Shown here: positions 40,332-49,660 of the stretch, one piece after another
Numbering within the stretch: position 1 is the first letter of the stretch
Layout of the letters: every line of letters begins with the position of its first letter
Source: CAYXWM01 sp964468805
GTDB taxonomy: Bacteria > Bacillota > Clostridia > Lachnospirales > WRBF01
Assembly: GCA_964468805.1 (NCBI GenBank)
Contig: CAYXWM010000006.1
Coordinates: forward strand, 1 to 64,000
Direction of reading: 5' to 3'
DNA: 64,000 nucleotides
Translations under genes and position numbers: made by a program
The notes under the pieces: model-generated
Database searches by the model: none
What the model was told of the DNA's origin: nothing
What the model saw: the letters and a program-made list of their open reading frames with translations, nothing else

Positions 40332-40659
40332 AAAAATTACTTCTTTGCTGAGTCTGTGTCAAAGAGCCGGTAAAATCAAAACCGGCGAGGACAGTTGCCT
40401 ATCGGCTATTCGTTCCGGCGAGGCAAAGCTTATTCTTTTAAGCAGTGATGCTTCTGATAACACAAAGAAAAGATTCAACGATAAAACCAAGTTTTATAAT
40501 ATCAAGCTGTTAACCATAGGTAACAGAGAGGAAATGAGCAAGGCAATAGGCAAGGAAAACAGGGTTACCCTGGCTGTTTGTGACGAACAGTTTGCAGCAC
40601 AGATTATTATGCTACATGAAAGGACGCAAACGCATGAAATCGCAAGTATGAAAAATTAG
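40324..40659 (+). CDS. ylxQ: L7Ae/L30e-family protein (YlxQ)
   Basis: 111 residues, GTG 40324. L7Ae fold: LLSLCQRAGKIKTGEDSCLSAIRSGEAKLILLSSDASDNT (first half), then KLLTIGNREEMSKAIGKENR. Probable K-turn RNA-binding protein of the nusA-infB operon. Confidence 0.92.
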   Translation: MDKKITSLLSLCQRAGKIKTGEDSCLSAIRSGEAKLILLSSDASDNTKKRFNDKTKFYNIKLLTIGNREEMSKAIGKENRVTLAVCDEQFAAQIIMLHERTQTHEIASMKN

Positions 40660-40676
40660 GACACGGAGGTGGGCGA

Positions 40677-43637
40677 ATGCCGAAAGTTCGAGTGCATGAA
40701 GTCGCTAAACAATTAAAAATCAACAGTAAAATCTTAATAGATAAGTTGACTGATATGGGGATTGAGGTCAAGAATCATATGAGCGCCATTGATGAAGGTC
40801 AGGCAAAAAATATTATAGAATACTATACAACAGGAATGAAACCACGCATGATGACAAACGAACCGAAAAATACGGATAACACCAAACAAGAAGCCGAAAC
40901 CAAAGTTACGCAAGCACCCGGTCAACAGGTGCAACAACCGGCATCACAGCAAACACAGGCAACACAAACACAACACAGTCACCATAATCAACATAATCAA
41001 CAAAATCAACAACGTAATCAAGGTTATAATAAAAACCGTCAGCCCGGCAGTTATGCAGGCAACCAATCTCAACGAACGGACAACAGGCAACCGAGACAAG
41101 ACAGACCTCAACACGACAGAACCCAACAAGGCGGTTCCGGTCAACAGTCTCAAAGGCCTCAATACGACAACAGACAAAACAGACCTTACTCTGACAGACA
41201 ACAACAGGGCGGTTCCGGTCAACAGTCTCAAAGACCTCAATACGACAACAGACAAAACAAACCTTACGGTGACAGACAACAATCCCAAGGTCAAGGTCAA
41301 AGCCAAGGTCAAGGTCAAGGCTACAGAGGAGACAATCGCCAAAATCAACAACGCAGCTACTCCGACAATCGCCAACAAACCGGTACTTACCAAGGCAACC
41401 GTCAAGGTCAGCAAAGAGAAGGTTACAGCGGAAGCAAACCTCCTTATCAACAACGAAGCAATCAACAGGGAAATGCTCCTCAACGCAGCCAAGGTCAACA
41501 ATACGGTCAAGGCGGCAACCGTCCTCAAGGCCAAGGTCAAGGTCAAGGACAGGGACGTCCCAATAACCGAAATTTTTCCGACCAAAAGGGTCCTCAAAGA
41601 AGCGGTCAAGGCTTCGGCAGATCCGGTGATTTTGGCGGTAAAAAATCCTCATTCCCGCTGTCAATACCGGTTCCTAAAATCGATGGAGAGCCTCCAAAAA
41701 AACGTATAGATCCCAGAAATGACCAAAAACCGCAAACGCCCTCCAAAAAGTCTCAAAAGAAATCCTTGAACGAAATTTTCCATCCAACACCCAAAAAGCC
41801 CAAAAAGCAAGCCAAAGCAGCGAAAAAGGCTTTGAAAGAGGCGGAATTGTTACAACAACAAGCTCAAGCAGAAACAACCGAAGATATTTCTGTTGTTGTT
41901 TTGCCAAAATCCATGAAAGTTAAGGATTTCTCCGAAAAAATCAACAAGCCCGCTTCGGAAATAATAAAATTATTAATGAAACGAGGCGTTTTGGCTAATA
42001 TTAATCAAGAAGTGGATTTCCACGCCTTGGCTAAAATCGCCGAAGATTACGAAATAGTTGTAGAACGCGCAACCGAAGTTGATATTTTGGGCGAAGCTTT
42101 TGCGGAAGAACTAGATGCTCCCGATGAATTGAAAGAACGTCCTCCTGTAGTTGTTGTTATGGGTCACGTTGACCACGGTAAAACATCGCTCCTTGACTGT
42201 ATCAGAAAGACTGCCGTTACTCAAACGGAAGCCGGCGGTATTACTCAACATATAGGTGCTTATACCGTTTCCATTGACCAAAAGACAATTACTTTCTTGG
42301 ATACACCCGGACACGAGGCATTTACGGCAATGCGTATGCGTGGTGCTCAAGTTACGGATATAGCCGTGCTTGTAGTTGCCGCAGACGACGGCGTTATGCC
42401 CCAAACCATTGAAGCTATAGACCATGCCAAGGCGGCAGGCGTTGAAATTATCGTAGCTATAAACAAAATTGATAAACCGTCCGCAAACCCCGACCGTGTT
42501 AAACAGGAATTGGTAGAATACGGATTGTTGGTTGAGGATTGGGGCGGTCAAGTAATTTGTTCTCCCGTTTCAGCTACTACCGGCGAAGGTATAGACCATT
42601 TATTGGAAATGATTCTCCTTGTGGCGGAAATGAAAGAGTTAAATGCAAACCCCAACAAAAAAGCCAGAGGTACCGTTATCGAGGCATTGTTGGATAAAGG
42701 ACGCGGTCCTGTTGCAACCGTTTTGGTTCAAGACGGTACTCTTTCCATAGGTGACCCCATAGTTGCAGGTCAAGCCTTTGGTCGTGTTCGTGCCATGATG
42801 GATTACAAGGGCAAAAAGGTTAACAGAGCTTTACCCTCAATGCCTGTGGAAATTTTGGGTCTTTCCGAAGTTCCTCATGCAGGTGATGCATTCTATGTAG
42901 CACAAAACGAAAAACACGCTCGCCAAGTTGCCGAATCTCTCGTTGCACACGGTCGTGAAGAAATGGTTAAGGCTATGCCCCAGAAAGTATCCCTTGACGA
43001 TTTGTTCTCTCAAATTCAGGCCGGTAACGTTAAAGATTTGAATATAGTAGTAAAAGCCGACGTACAAGGTTCCGTGGAAGCTATTAAAAACAGCTTGGAA
43101 CGTCTTTCCAACGAAGAAGTACGTATTCGTACCATTCACGGCGGTGTTGGAGCAATAACCGAAACAGACGTTATGCTTGCCTCCGCATCAAATGCTATTA
43201 TTATCGGTTTTAACGTTCGTGCGGAAACTTCTGCCCGTTCGGTAGCGGAAACCGAAAAAGTTGACATAAGACTATACAGAGTTATTTATAACGCAATTGA
43301 AGATATTAACGCAGCTATGAAAGGTATGCTTGACCCTGTATTTAAGGAAAAAATTATCGGTCATGCTGAAATCCGTCAAATCTTCAAGGCTTCCGGCGTA
43401 GGAAATATTGCAGGTGCCCATGTAACCGACGGTAAATTCACCAGAAACTGTCAAGTACGCATTACCCGTCAAGGTAAGCTTATTTACGACGGTACACTGG
43501 ATGCACTCAAGCGTTTTAAAGATGACGTAAAAGAAGTAAACGCAGGGTTTGACTGTGGTTTGCTCTTTAATAAACACAACGACATTATGGAACAAGATAT
43601 AGTCGAAGGCTATATTATGGAAGAAGTACCCAGGTAG
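40677..43637 (+). CDS. infB: Translation initiation factor IF-2
   Basis: 986 residues, ATG 40677, GGAGGTGGG upstream. IF2_N domain 1-55 (VAKQLKINSKILIDKLTDMG); a very long low-complexity linker rich in Gln, Gly, Asn, Arg and Ser (~80-330) with a 26-residue tandem repeat; basic Lys-rich segment; second IF2_N (~405-455); G domain from ~490 with GHVDHGKTSLLD, DTPGHEAFT and NKIDKP; then domains II-IV. Delivers initiator tRNA to the 30S subunit. Antisense and alternate-frame open stretches over the linker come from its biased composition. Confidence 0.96.
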   Translation: MPKVRVHEVAKQLKINSKILIDKLTDMGIEVKNHMSAIDEGQAKNIIEYYTTGMKPRMMTNEPKNTDNTKQEAETKVTQAPGQQVQQPASQQTQATQTQHSHHNQHNQQNQQRNQGYNKNRQPGSYAGNQSQRTDNRQPRQDRPQHDRTQQGGSGQQSQRPQYDNRQNRPYSDRQQQGGSGQQSQRPQYDNRQNKPYGDRQQSQGQGQSQGQGQGYRGDNRQNQQRSYSDNRQQTGTYQGNRQGQQREGYSGSKPPYQQRSNQQGNAPQRSQGQQYGQGGNRPQGQGQGQGQGRPNNRNFSDQKGPQRSGQGFGRSGDFGGKKSSFPLSIPVPKIDGEPPKKRIDPRNDQKPQTPSKKSQKKSLNEIFHPTPKKPKKQAKAAKKALKEAELLQQQAQAETTEDISVVVLPKSMKVKDFSEKINKPASEIIKLLMKRGVLANINQEVDFHALAKIAEDYEIVVERATEVDILGEAFAEELDAPDELKERPPVVVVMGHVDHGKTSLLDCIRKTAVTQTEAGGITQHIGAYTVSIDQKTITFLDTPGHEAFTAMRMRGAQVTDIAVLVVAADDGVMPQTIEAIDHAKAAGVEIIVAINKIDKPSANPDRVKQELVEYGLLVEDWGGQVICSPVSATTGEGIDHLLEMILLVAEMKELNANPNKKARGTVIEALLDKGRGPVATVLVQDGTLSIGDPIVAGQAFGRVRAMMDYKGKKVNRALPSMPVEILGLSEVPHAGDAFYVAQNEKHARQVAESLVAHGREEMVKAMPQKVSLDDLFSQIQAGNVKDLNIVVKADVQGSVEAIKNSLERLSNEEVRIRTIHGGVGAITETDVMLASASNAIIIGFNVRAETSARSVAETEKVDIRLYRVIYNAIEDINAAMKGMLDPVFKEKIIGHAEIRQIFKASGVGNIAGAHVTDGKFTRNCQVRITRQGKLIYDGTLDALKRFKDDVKEVNAGFDCGLLFNKHNDIMEQDIVEGYIMEEVPR
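41130..41285 (+). repeat. 78-bp direct tandem repeat inside infB
   Basis: Two units (41130-41207, 41208-41285), each coding GGSGQQSQRPQYDNRQN plus P-Y-x-D-R-Q-Q. The high identity between units suggests a recent in-frame duplication in the disordered linker. Confidence 0.75.
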
Positions 43638-43644
43638 GTGACTT

Positions 43645-43998
43645 ATGAAAACCGGTAATCGTATGACTCGTATTAACGAAGAAATTATGAAGGAAGTTTC
43701 TCAAATAATCCGTGGCGAGCTTAAAGACCCCAGGATTTCCACAGTAACTTCCGTTGTAAAAGTAGATACTACCAACGACTTAAAGTTTTGTAAAATTTTT
43801 GTTTCCGTTCTGGGTGACGAAGATCAAAAAAAATCGGTAATGCAGGGCTTAAAATCAGCAGAAGGCTTTATTCGCAGACAAATTGCCCAACGCATTAATT
43901 TACGTAATACCCCCGAAGTGATTTTCGTCCGAGACGATTCAATAGAATATGTTATGAGAATGAATAAACTTATAGAAGATGTAAACAAGAATTCTTAA
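43645..43998 (+). CDS. rbfA: Ribosome-binding factor A
   Basis: 117 residues, ATG 43645. KH-like RbfA fold: RMTRINEEIMKEVSQIIRGELKDPR, KFCKIFVSVLG, and LRNTPEVIFVRDDSIEY. Acts in late 30S maturation. Seven bases after infB. Confidence 0.95.
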   Translation: MKTGNRMTRINEEIMKEVSQIIRGELKDPRISTVTSVVKVDTTNDLKFCKIFVSVLGDEDQKKSVMQGLKSAEGFIRRQIAQRINLRNTPEVIFVRDDSIEYVMRMNKLIEDVNKNS

Positions 43999-44046
43999 TA
44001 TGAGTTCTTGTTGCATCACATATAACAAGTTTTTTAGGAGGTTGCC

Positions 44047-45024
44047 ATGAACCCCGAAAACAAAGATATTAAAGACATTCGTATGTTAATTACAAATTAT
44101 GACAAGGTCGCTGTTGCAGGTCACGTCAATCCGGACGGAGATGCAATTGCTTCCTGTCTGGGGCTTGCCCTTTGTCTGAAAAAAATCGGCATACACCCTG
44201 TGGTTATATTGGAAGAATACAGCTCAAAATTTGATATTATCCCGGGCAAGGAAATGATTTACAAAGGTGATATTGAAAGTTTGGACATAGACGCCATGAT
44301 TTGCTTGGATTGCGGCTCTTTGGACAGGCTTGGGGATGCTGTAAAATTGTTCGAAAAAGCACCGGTTACTTTTAATATAGACCATCATGTGAGCAATACC
44401 CGTTACGCCAAATACAACTGCGTTAATGCAAAGGCTTCCTCTACTTCGGAAGTTGTATTTGACATAATGAATAACCTAGTTCCCATAGATGAAGAAATTG
44501 CCTCTGCCCTTTATGCCGGTATAGTTTACGATTCCGGCGGATTCCGCCATAAATGCACAACTGCCGATACCCATATTGCGGTAAGTAAATTAATGTGGTT
44601 GGACATACCCTTCTCTAAAATTTACAACACCATAATGTTTGACCGAACAATGCCCGTAGCAAAAAGTTTCGGAAAATCCTTATGTAATTTGCAGTCAGAA
44701 GGCAGCGTGTATTATACTTATATTACTACGGAAGAAATCCAAGCCTCCGGTGCAACCGTTAAAGACTTGGACGGAACCGTGGACTATATTATCAGCATTA
44801 CCGATGCCGAAGTTGCAGTTTTCTTTTATCAATTACCGGATAACCAAGTGAAGGCCAGTATGCGTTCCAAAAATGTGGATGTAAGCAAAATTGCCGGTAT
44901 GTTTGGCGGCGGAGGTCATGTTCAAGCCTCCGGCTGTACCTTAACCGGCGACGTAAAATCAGCTGTTGCCGCTGTTTTGCCGGAAATCAAAAAAGCGGTT
45001 GAAGAATATGAAAAAAAATTATAA
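44047..45024 (+). CDS. nrnA: DHH/DHHA1 phosphoesterase, NrnA-like nanoRNase
   Basis: 325 residues, ATG 44047, AGGAGG upstream. DHH superfamily motifs: GHVNPDGDAIAS, CLDCGSLDR, NIDHHVSNTRY, YAGIVYDSGGFRH; C-terminal DHHA1 domain with GGGHVQASGC. Degrades short RNA oligonucleotides (and pAp in bifunctional members). Its usual position in Firmicutes is between rbfA and truB, as here. Overlaps truB by 17 bases. Confidence 0.93.
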   Translation: MNPENKDIKDIRMLITNYDKVAVAGHVNPDGDAIASCLGLALCLKKIGIHPVVILEEYSSKFDIIPGKEMIYKGDIESLDIDAMICLDCGSLDRLGDAVKLFEKAPVTFNIDHHVSNTRYAKYNCVNAKASSTSEVVFDIMNNLVPIDEEIASALYAGIVYDSGGFRHKCTTADTHIAVSKLMWLDIPFSKIYNTIMFDRTMPVAKSFGKSLCNLQSEGSVYYTYITTEEIQASGATVKDLDGTVDYIISITDAEVAVFFYQLPDNQVKASMRSKNVDVSKIAGMFGGGGHVQASGCTLTGDVKSAVAAVLPEIKKAVEEYEKKL

Positions 45025-45943
45025 TTATAACGGCGTTCTAAACGTTTATAAGGAAAAAGGCTATACTTCACAGGATGTTGTTTCCGTGGTTCGGGGTATT
45101 TACGGCAAAGTAAAAGCCGGTCATACCGGTACCCTGGACCCGGATGCTTGTGGAGTATTGCCTGTTTGCCTTGGACGTGCCACCAAGATAGCCTCCTATT
45201 TTTCCGACTCCGGCAAGGAATACAGGGCTGTTGTCAAACTGGGAGAAACCACGGATACAGAGGATGCTTCCGGAACGGTGCTGGAAACCAAACCGGTTGA
45301 TTATAACGAAGAGCGTATTTTAGAAACAATAAATTCCTTTCAAGGGGAATACCTACAAACGCCACCCATGTATTCTTCGGTAAAGATAAACGGTGAGCGT
45401 CTTTACAGCATAGCCAGAAAAGGCGAAACCATAGAACGAACACCCAGACTTGTTTACATATATTCTGTGAAGGCAAGTCCTTTTGAGCATGACCTAAAAC
45501 AAAAAAACATGTTTGAAATTACCGTTCATTGCTCCAAAGGCACCTATATTCGAACCCTCTGTGCCGATATAGGTAAAAAATTGGGTTGTGGTGCGCATAT
45601 GTTTTCGCTGTTGCGTACAAAGGTGGGCAAACTATCACTGGAATCAGCCCAAACCTTAGATATGCTGAAAAAATCAACCTCACTTGAAGATTCGGTAATT
45701 CCCATGGATTATTGCATAAACAATATCCTTGATATAAAGAAAATAAATGTCCAACCTTGGGCAGATAAATATTTATATAACGGAAATAAAATTAAAACAG
45801 CGGCTGTAGTCGGCGAAATTCCTCAAGAAGGCGAACTTGTATCCGTTTATGATTCAAAGCAGCAACTTATAGGAATTTACGAATCCGGGACAGAATTATT
45901 GGTACCTAAAACAATACTTTACAGCCCCGTATCCGGAAACTGA
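45008..45943 (+). CDS. truB: tRNA pseudouridine(55) synthase TruB
   Basis: 311 residues from ATG 45008 inside the end of nrnA; a start further upstream would need a longer overlap. GVLNVYKEKGYTSQDVV, GHTGTLDPDACGVLPVCLGRATK with the catalytic Asp, and GTYIRTLCADIG near residue 180; C-terminal PUA-like region (LVSVYDSKQQLIGIYE). Converts U55 of tRNA to pseudouridine. Confidence 0.95.
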   Translation: MKKNYNYNGVLNVYKEKGYTSQDVVSVVRGIYGKVKAGHTGTLDPDACGVLPVCLGRATKIASYFSDSGKEYRAVVKLGETTDTEDASGTVLETKPVDYNEERILETINSFQGEYLQTPPMYSSVKINGERLYSIARKGETIERTPRLVYIYSVKASPFEHDLKQKNMFEITVHCSKGTYIRTLCADIGKKLGCGAHMFSLLRTKVGKLSLESAQTLDMLKKSTSLEDSVIPMDYCINNILDIKKINVQPWADKYLYNGNKIKTAAVVGEIPQEGELVSVYDSKQQLIGIYESGTELLVPKTILYSPVSGN

Positions 45944-46018
45944 ATATAACTTTATAATTTAAATTTAAAAATAGATCAATCTAAATACCCAAATCATCAA
46001 TTCAAACCGGTGGTGCTC

Positions 46019-46591
46019 ATGACGCATATATTCGGAACAAAAATAAATCAACCCAAGGAAACGGCCGTTGCCATAGGCAGCTTTGACGGACTGCACTTGG
46101 GTCATATGAAGTTATTGGAGCGGGCAAAAGAACTTGCACAGGATTATAATTTAAATTCCGTCGTCTTTTCCTTTTTCCCTCATCCACTCACCATCCTTAA
46201 AGGTGCGAAAATAGAGCCCATTCTCAATCCCGGAGAAAAGTTGGAGATTTTGGAGAGCTTTGGTATAGATGTTTTTGTTGAATATCCGTTTAACAAAGAA
46301 ACCGCCGGGATGAGCCCGGATGATTTTGTCCGCAGGGTTTTGTCAGAACAGCTTAAATGCCGTCATATTGTTATAGGCGAGGGTTTTTCTTTCGGAAAAG
46401 GCGGCAAAGGCAATCCCCAATTGTTACAAAATTTGGGAGAAAAACTGGATTTTAAAGTACATGTTATACCCCATTTTAAAATCCACGGACAAAAAGTAAG
46501 CTCAAGTGACATCAGAAACCTGATAAAATTGGGCAATTACGAAGAAGCAAATCTCTTACTGGGCAGAAACTTAAATTTTATCGAATCATAA
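46019..46591 (+). CDS. ribF: FAD synthetase domain of RibF, without the riboflavin kinase domain
   Basis: 190 residues from ATG 46019 (weak GGTGG upstream; GTGs at 46010/46013 are alternatives). It holds the complete N-terminal nucleotidyltransferase domain of RibF: AIGSFDGLHLGHMKLLERAK, FSFFPHPLTIL, HIVIGEGFSFGKGGKGN, and KVSSSDIRNLIKLGNYEEANLLLGR. Standard RibF is ~310 residues and goes on into the flavokinase domain at this point; here a TAA follows and the next 150 bases show no remnant. So it should make FAD from FMN only. It keeps the usual ribF position after truB. Confidence 0.9.
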   Translation: MTHIFGTKINQPKETAVAIGSFDGLHLGHMKLLERAKELAQDYNLNSVVFSFFPHPLTILKGAKIEPILNPGEKLEILESFGIDVFVEYPFNKETAGMSPDDFVRRVLSEQLKCRHIVIGEGFSFGKGGKGNPQLLQNLGEKLDFKVHVIPHFKIHGQKVSSSDIRNLIKLGNYEEANLLLGRNLNFIES

Positions 46592-46743
46592 AACAGTGTT
46601 TTTAAAAATAATATTATTACATGAAATACACAGTAATACTGTTTCTTTTAAACGAAACCGGTATAATATATTTAAAAACACAGTACGTCTAAGTAAATTC
46701 CGAAAATCGGGTTTTACTGAAACGGCAGTAAACGAGGTGTTAA

Positions 46744-47553
46744 ATGGACTTTATCCAAGACATAATTCAAGCTATAATATTAGGCTTGACTCAAGGCCTT
46801 GCGGAGTTTTTGCCCGTCAGCAGTTCGGGCCATATAGCCCTGTTGCAAAAACTTTTTGGCGTAACCGAGTCTACCTTAACATTTAATATAATTTTACATT
46901 TTGGAACCTTGATTCCTGTATTAGTTGTGTTCAGAAAGGAAATACTGTCCATTATAAGGCGACCGTTCCAGAAGATGACCCTGTTGCTTATAGTTGGAAC
47001 CATACCGGCAATCTTGGCGGCTCTTTTTATAGACGGCGACTTTATGGATGCCTTGGACAAGAACGCCACATTTTTGGCAGTAGGCTTCTTTTTGACCGGT
47101 GTGTTGTTACTTTACGCGGACAATATTATTTCGGGTGACAAAAAAGAAAAAGACATTACATATTTTGATGCACTCTTTGTTGGTATAATGCAGGCTATAG
47201 CCATAGCACCGGCTATTTCCCGTTCCGGCAGCACCATTTCCGGCTCACTGTCCAGAAGATTTAATCGCCAAACAGCGGCTCGATTTTCGTTTCTTTTATC
47301 CGTTCCGGCCATTTTGGGAGCCGTTACTTTGAAGCTGAAAGAGTTTATTTCCGGTGACATAATTATTGATAAAAGCGAATATCTTCCCATTGCTATAGGT
47401 TTTGTGGCAGCGGTGATTTCCGGATTCTTCGCCATCAACTTTATGCTTAAACTGGTGAAAGAGTGTAAATTAAAATATTTTTCTTACTATGTATTCGGAC
47501 TTTGTGGTATTATATTAATCGACCAAATTTTCTTTAAAGCCATATTCGTATAA
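46744..47553 (+). CDS. uppP: Undecaprenyl-diphosphate phosphatase
   Basis: 269 residues, ATG 46744, GAGGTG upstream. BacA/UppP family: GLTQGLAEFLPVSSSGHIAL and APAISRSGSTISGSLSRRF motifs, about eight membrane segments. Recycles the lipid carrier for cell wall synthesis and can give bacitracin tolerance. Probably has its own promoter (TATAAT at 46662-46667). Confidence 0.94.
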   Translation: MDFIQDIIQAIILGLTQGLAEFLPVSSSGHIALLQKLFGVTESTLTFNIILHFGTLIPVLVVFRKEILSIIRRPFQKMTLLLIVGTIPAILAALFIDGDFMDALDKNATFLAVGFFLTGVLLLYADNIISGDKKEKDITYFDALFVGIMQAIAIAPAISRSGSTISGSLSRRFNRQTAARFSFLLSVPAILGAVTLKLKEFISGDIIIDKSEYLPIAIGFVAAVISGFFAINFMLKLVKECKLKYFSYYVFGLCGIILIDQIFFKAIFV

Positions 47554-47664
47554 TAAAGTTTGGCTATAAAGACACAATGTTCAGGGCATTTTAAAGATGT
47601 TGGATTAGATATTCTATAAAATTAAGGTTTAGCATCAGCTATTACAAAAGAGAGGTTTACTTCA

Positions 47665-48684
47665 ATGAAAGATAAATTACCGGAAATCAGACAATTCCTG
47701 CAAAAATCATTGGAAAAAGCCAATGATTTAAAAGCTCTTGAAGATTTGAGGGTAAAATTGCTGGGTAAAAAGGGCGAGTTAACATTATTGTTAAAGAGTC
47801 TCAGCAATGTTTCAAAAGAAGAACGTCCGGTTTTGGGTCAACTTGTAAACGAAACACGTACATTTGTTGAAGAAAGCTTGGACAATGCCAAAAAAGTTTT
47901 ACAACAACAAGTATTGAATTTAAAACTTGCTGCCGAAAGAGTGGATGTTACCATGCCCGGTAAAGTGAAAAACCTGGGTCATAAACATCCCATGAGCACA
48001 GTTTTGGACAGAATTATTGAGATATTTATGGGCATGGGTTATTCCATAGCCGAAGGTCCCGACGTGGAAACCGACTACTATAACTTCCAAGCTCTTAATA
48101 TTCCCAAAGACCACCCTGCCAAAGATGAGCAGGACACCTTTTACGTAGAGGGCGGCTTCTTATTAAGAACCCAAACCTCACCTGTGCAAGTACGTACCAT
48201 GGAAAAAGGCGATCTGCCCATAAAAATTATCTGCCCGGGACGTGTTTACCGCTCCGACGAAGTGGATGCAACTCATGCACCCAACTTCCATCAAATTGAG
48301 GGCCTGGTAGTAGACAAAGGCATTACCATGAGCCATTTGAAAGGAACATTGGAGGTATTCGCAAAAGAAATGTTCGGTGAATCCACTTCCGTTCGTTTCA
48401 GACCTCACCATTTCCCATTTACGGAACCTTCGGCAGAAATGGATATAAGTTGCTTTTCCTGCGGCGGTTCCGGTTGCAGAGTTTGCTCCGACAGTGGCTT
48501 TATAGAAATTCTGGGTTGCGGGATGGTTCATCCGGAAGTTTTAAAAATGTCCGGCATAGACCCAACGGTTTACTCCGGTTTTGCCTTTGGTATGGGTCTT
48601 GAACGTATAACCATGCAGCGTTATAATATCAACGATTTACGTCTGTTATATGAAAACGACGTTAAGTTCTTAAAGCAATTTTGA
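47665..48684 (+). CDS. pheS: Phenylalanyl-tRNA synthetase alpha subunit
   Basis: 339 residues, ATG 47665, AGAGAGG upstream. N-terminal coiled coil (~1-90), then class II catalytic core: HPMSTVLDRIIEIFMGMGYS, LRTQTSPVQVRTM (motif 2 region), FHQIEGLVVD, FRPHHFPFTEPSAEMD, and GFAFGMGLERITM (motif 3). Full length. It is normally followed by pheT; here a sirtuin gene follows and pheT is not in the window. No T-box leader is visible in the 110 bases upstream. Confidence 0.95.
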   Translation: MKDKLPEIRQFLQKSLEKANDLKALEDLRVKLLGKKGELTLLLKSLSNVSKEERPVLGQLVNETRTFVEESLDNAKKVLQQQVLNLKLAAERVDVTMPGKVKNLGHKHPMSTVLDRIIEIFMGMGYSIAEGPDVETDYYNFQALNIPKDHPAKDEQDTFYVEGGFLLRTQTSPVQVRTMEKGDLPIKIICPGRVYRSDEVDATHAPNFHQIEGLVVDKGITMSHLKGTLEVFAKEMFGESTSVRFRPHHFPFTEPSAEMDISCFSCGGSGCRVCSDSGFIEILGCGMVHPEVLKMSGIDPTVYSGFAFGMGLERITMQRYNINDLRLLYENDVKFLKQF

Positions 48685-48713
48685 TCCTAAACAAAGGATA
48701 ATAGGTGATTGTT

Positions 48714-49433
48714 ATGTTAAGCGATTCTGTAAGTAAACTAAAAGACATCGTTGCCCAACATGATAATATAGTTTTTTTCGGCGGTGCGGGAGTTTCCACT
48801 GAAAGCGGTATACCTGATTTTCGCTCTGTGGACGGTTTATATAACCAACAATACAAGTATCCGCCGGAAACGATTTTAAGCTATCCATTCTTTGTTTCAA
48901 ATACATTTGAATTTTACGAGTTTTACAGAAACAAAATGATAATAAAAAACGTAAAACCCAATCCCGCACATATTAAACTTGCGGAATTGGAACAGCAAGG
49001 CAAACTAAAAGCCGTCATTACCCAAAATATTGACGGTTTGCACCAAGCTGCCGGCAGTAAGAATGTTTTTGAGCTTCACGGCAGTATACATAGGAATTAT
49101 TGCATGAAGTGCCGTAAATTTTATACCTTGGACTTTATAGCAAATTCTGCGGATGTTCCCTTATGCGATTGCGGAGGAACGATCAAGCCCGACGTTGTCT
49201 TGTACAGCGAATGTTTGGATTCCGGGATTTTGCATGATTCTACCAAGCTTATTTCTCGGGCGCAAGTACTTATAGTCGGCGGAACTTCCTTGGGAGTATA
49301 CCCTGCGGCTCAATTAATAAATTATTATAAAGGCAATAATTTGATTCTGATTAACAAGGGCCAAACTCCTTGGGACAACAGAGCAGATCTATTGATAAAC
49401 GACAGCATAGGTAAGGTTTTTTCTCAAATATAG
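48714..49433 (+). CDS. cobB: NAD-dependent protein deacylase, sirtuin family
   Basis: 239 residues from ATG 48714 (GGTG eight bases upstream). GAGVSTESGIPDFRS, TQNIDGLHQAAGS, catalytic His in ELHGSIHRNYC, zinc cysteines CMKC and the pair in PLCDCGG, and GTSLGVYPAAQL. Removes acyl groups from lysines using NAD. It is directly downstream of pheS but 29 bases away, possibly in one transcript. Confidence 0.93.
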   Translation: MLSDSVSKLKDIVAQHDNIVFFGGAGVSTESGIPDFRSVDGLYNQQYKYPPETILSYPFFVSNTFEFYEFYRNKMIIKNVKPNPAHIKLAELEQQGKLKAVITQNIDGLHQAAGSKNVFELHGSIHRNYCMKCRKFYTLDFIANSADVPLCDCGGTIKPDVVLYSECLDSGILHDSTKLISRAQVLIVGGTSLGVYPAAQLINYYKGNNLILINKGQTPWDNRADLLINDSIGKVFSQI

Positions 49434-49518
49434 CTTAATAAAGCATATATAGCTGTTGACAAATTATTGACCTCATTGTATAATTTCATAGATTAATATT
49501 TTTCTTGCAATGTAATAA

Positions 49519-49600
49519 ATGCTGGGGGTGTCTGTTAAAAATACAGGCTGAGAAATACCCTTTGTACCTGCTCCGGGTAATGCCGGCGAAGGAAAGCCAT
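49519..49600 (+). ncRNA. TPP riboswitch (THI element)
   Basis: Conserved parts in order: GGGGTGTC (49525-), CAGGCTGAGAAATACCC (with the CUGAGA bulge), ACCTGCTCCGGGTAATGCCG and GCGAAGGAA. Distances match the TPP aptamer. Upstream of thiT, so it should turn off the transporter when thiamine pyrophosphate is abundant. Confidence 0.95.
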
Positions 49601-49629
49601 CAAAGGTATTCAATTTTATTTTTGACACA

Positions 49630-49660
49630 CCTCCTTTGGCTAACTAAGGAGGTTTTTTTT
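49630..49660 (+). terminator. Expression-platform hairpin that contains the thiT ribosome binding site
   Basis: CCTCCTT / AAGGAGG with a 9-base loop, then eight T residues, then the ATG. The 3' arm is the Shine-Dalgarno sequence, so the hairpin could both end transcription and hide the ribosome site. Confidence 0.8.

Noticed and set aside
41053..41709. Long open frames overlapping infB in another frame and on the opposite strand (40906-41664, 40944-41609, 41053-41709)
   Set aside because: They follow the Gln/Gly-biased composition of the IF-2 linker, have repetitive products and lack ribosome sites.
46596..46886. 96-codon open frame on the plus strand, considered as a remnant of the RibF kinase domain
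   Set aside because: The product shows no flavokinase motif and mostly overlaps the uppP start in another frame.
47554..47664. T-box leader before pheS
   Set aside because: The spacer is only 111 bases and lacks the T-box sequence and a terminator/antiterminator pair.
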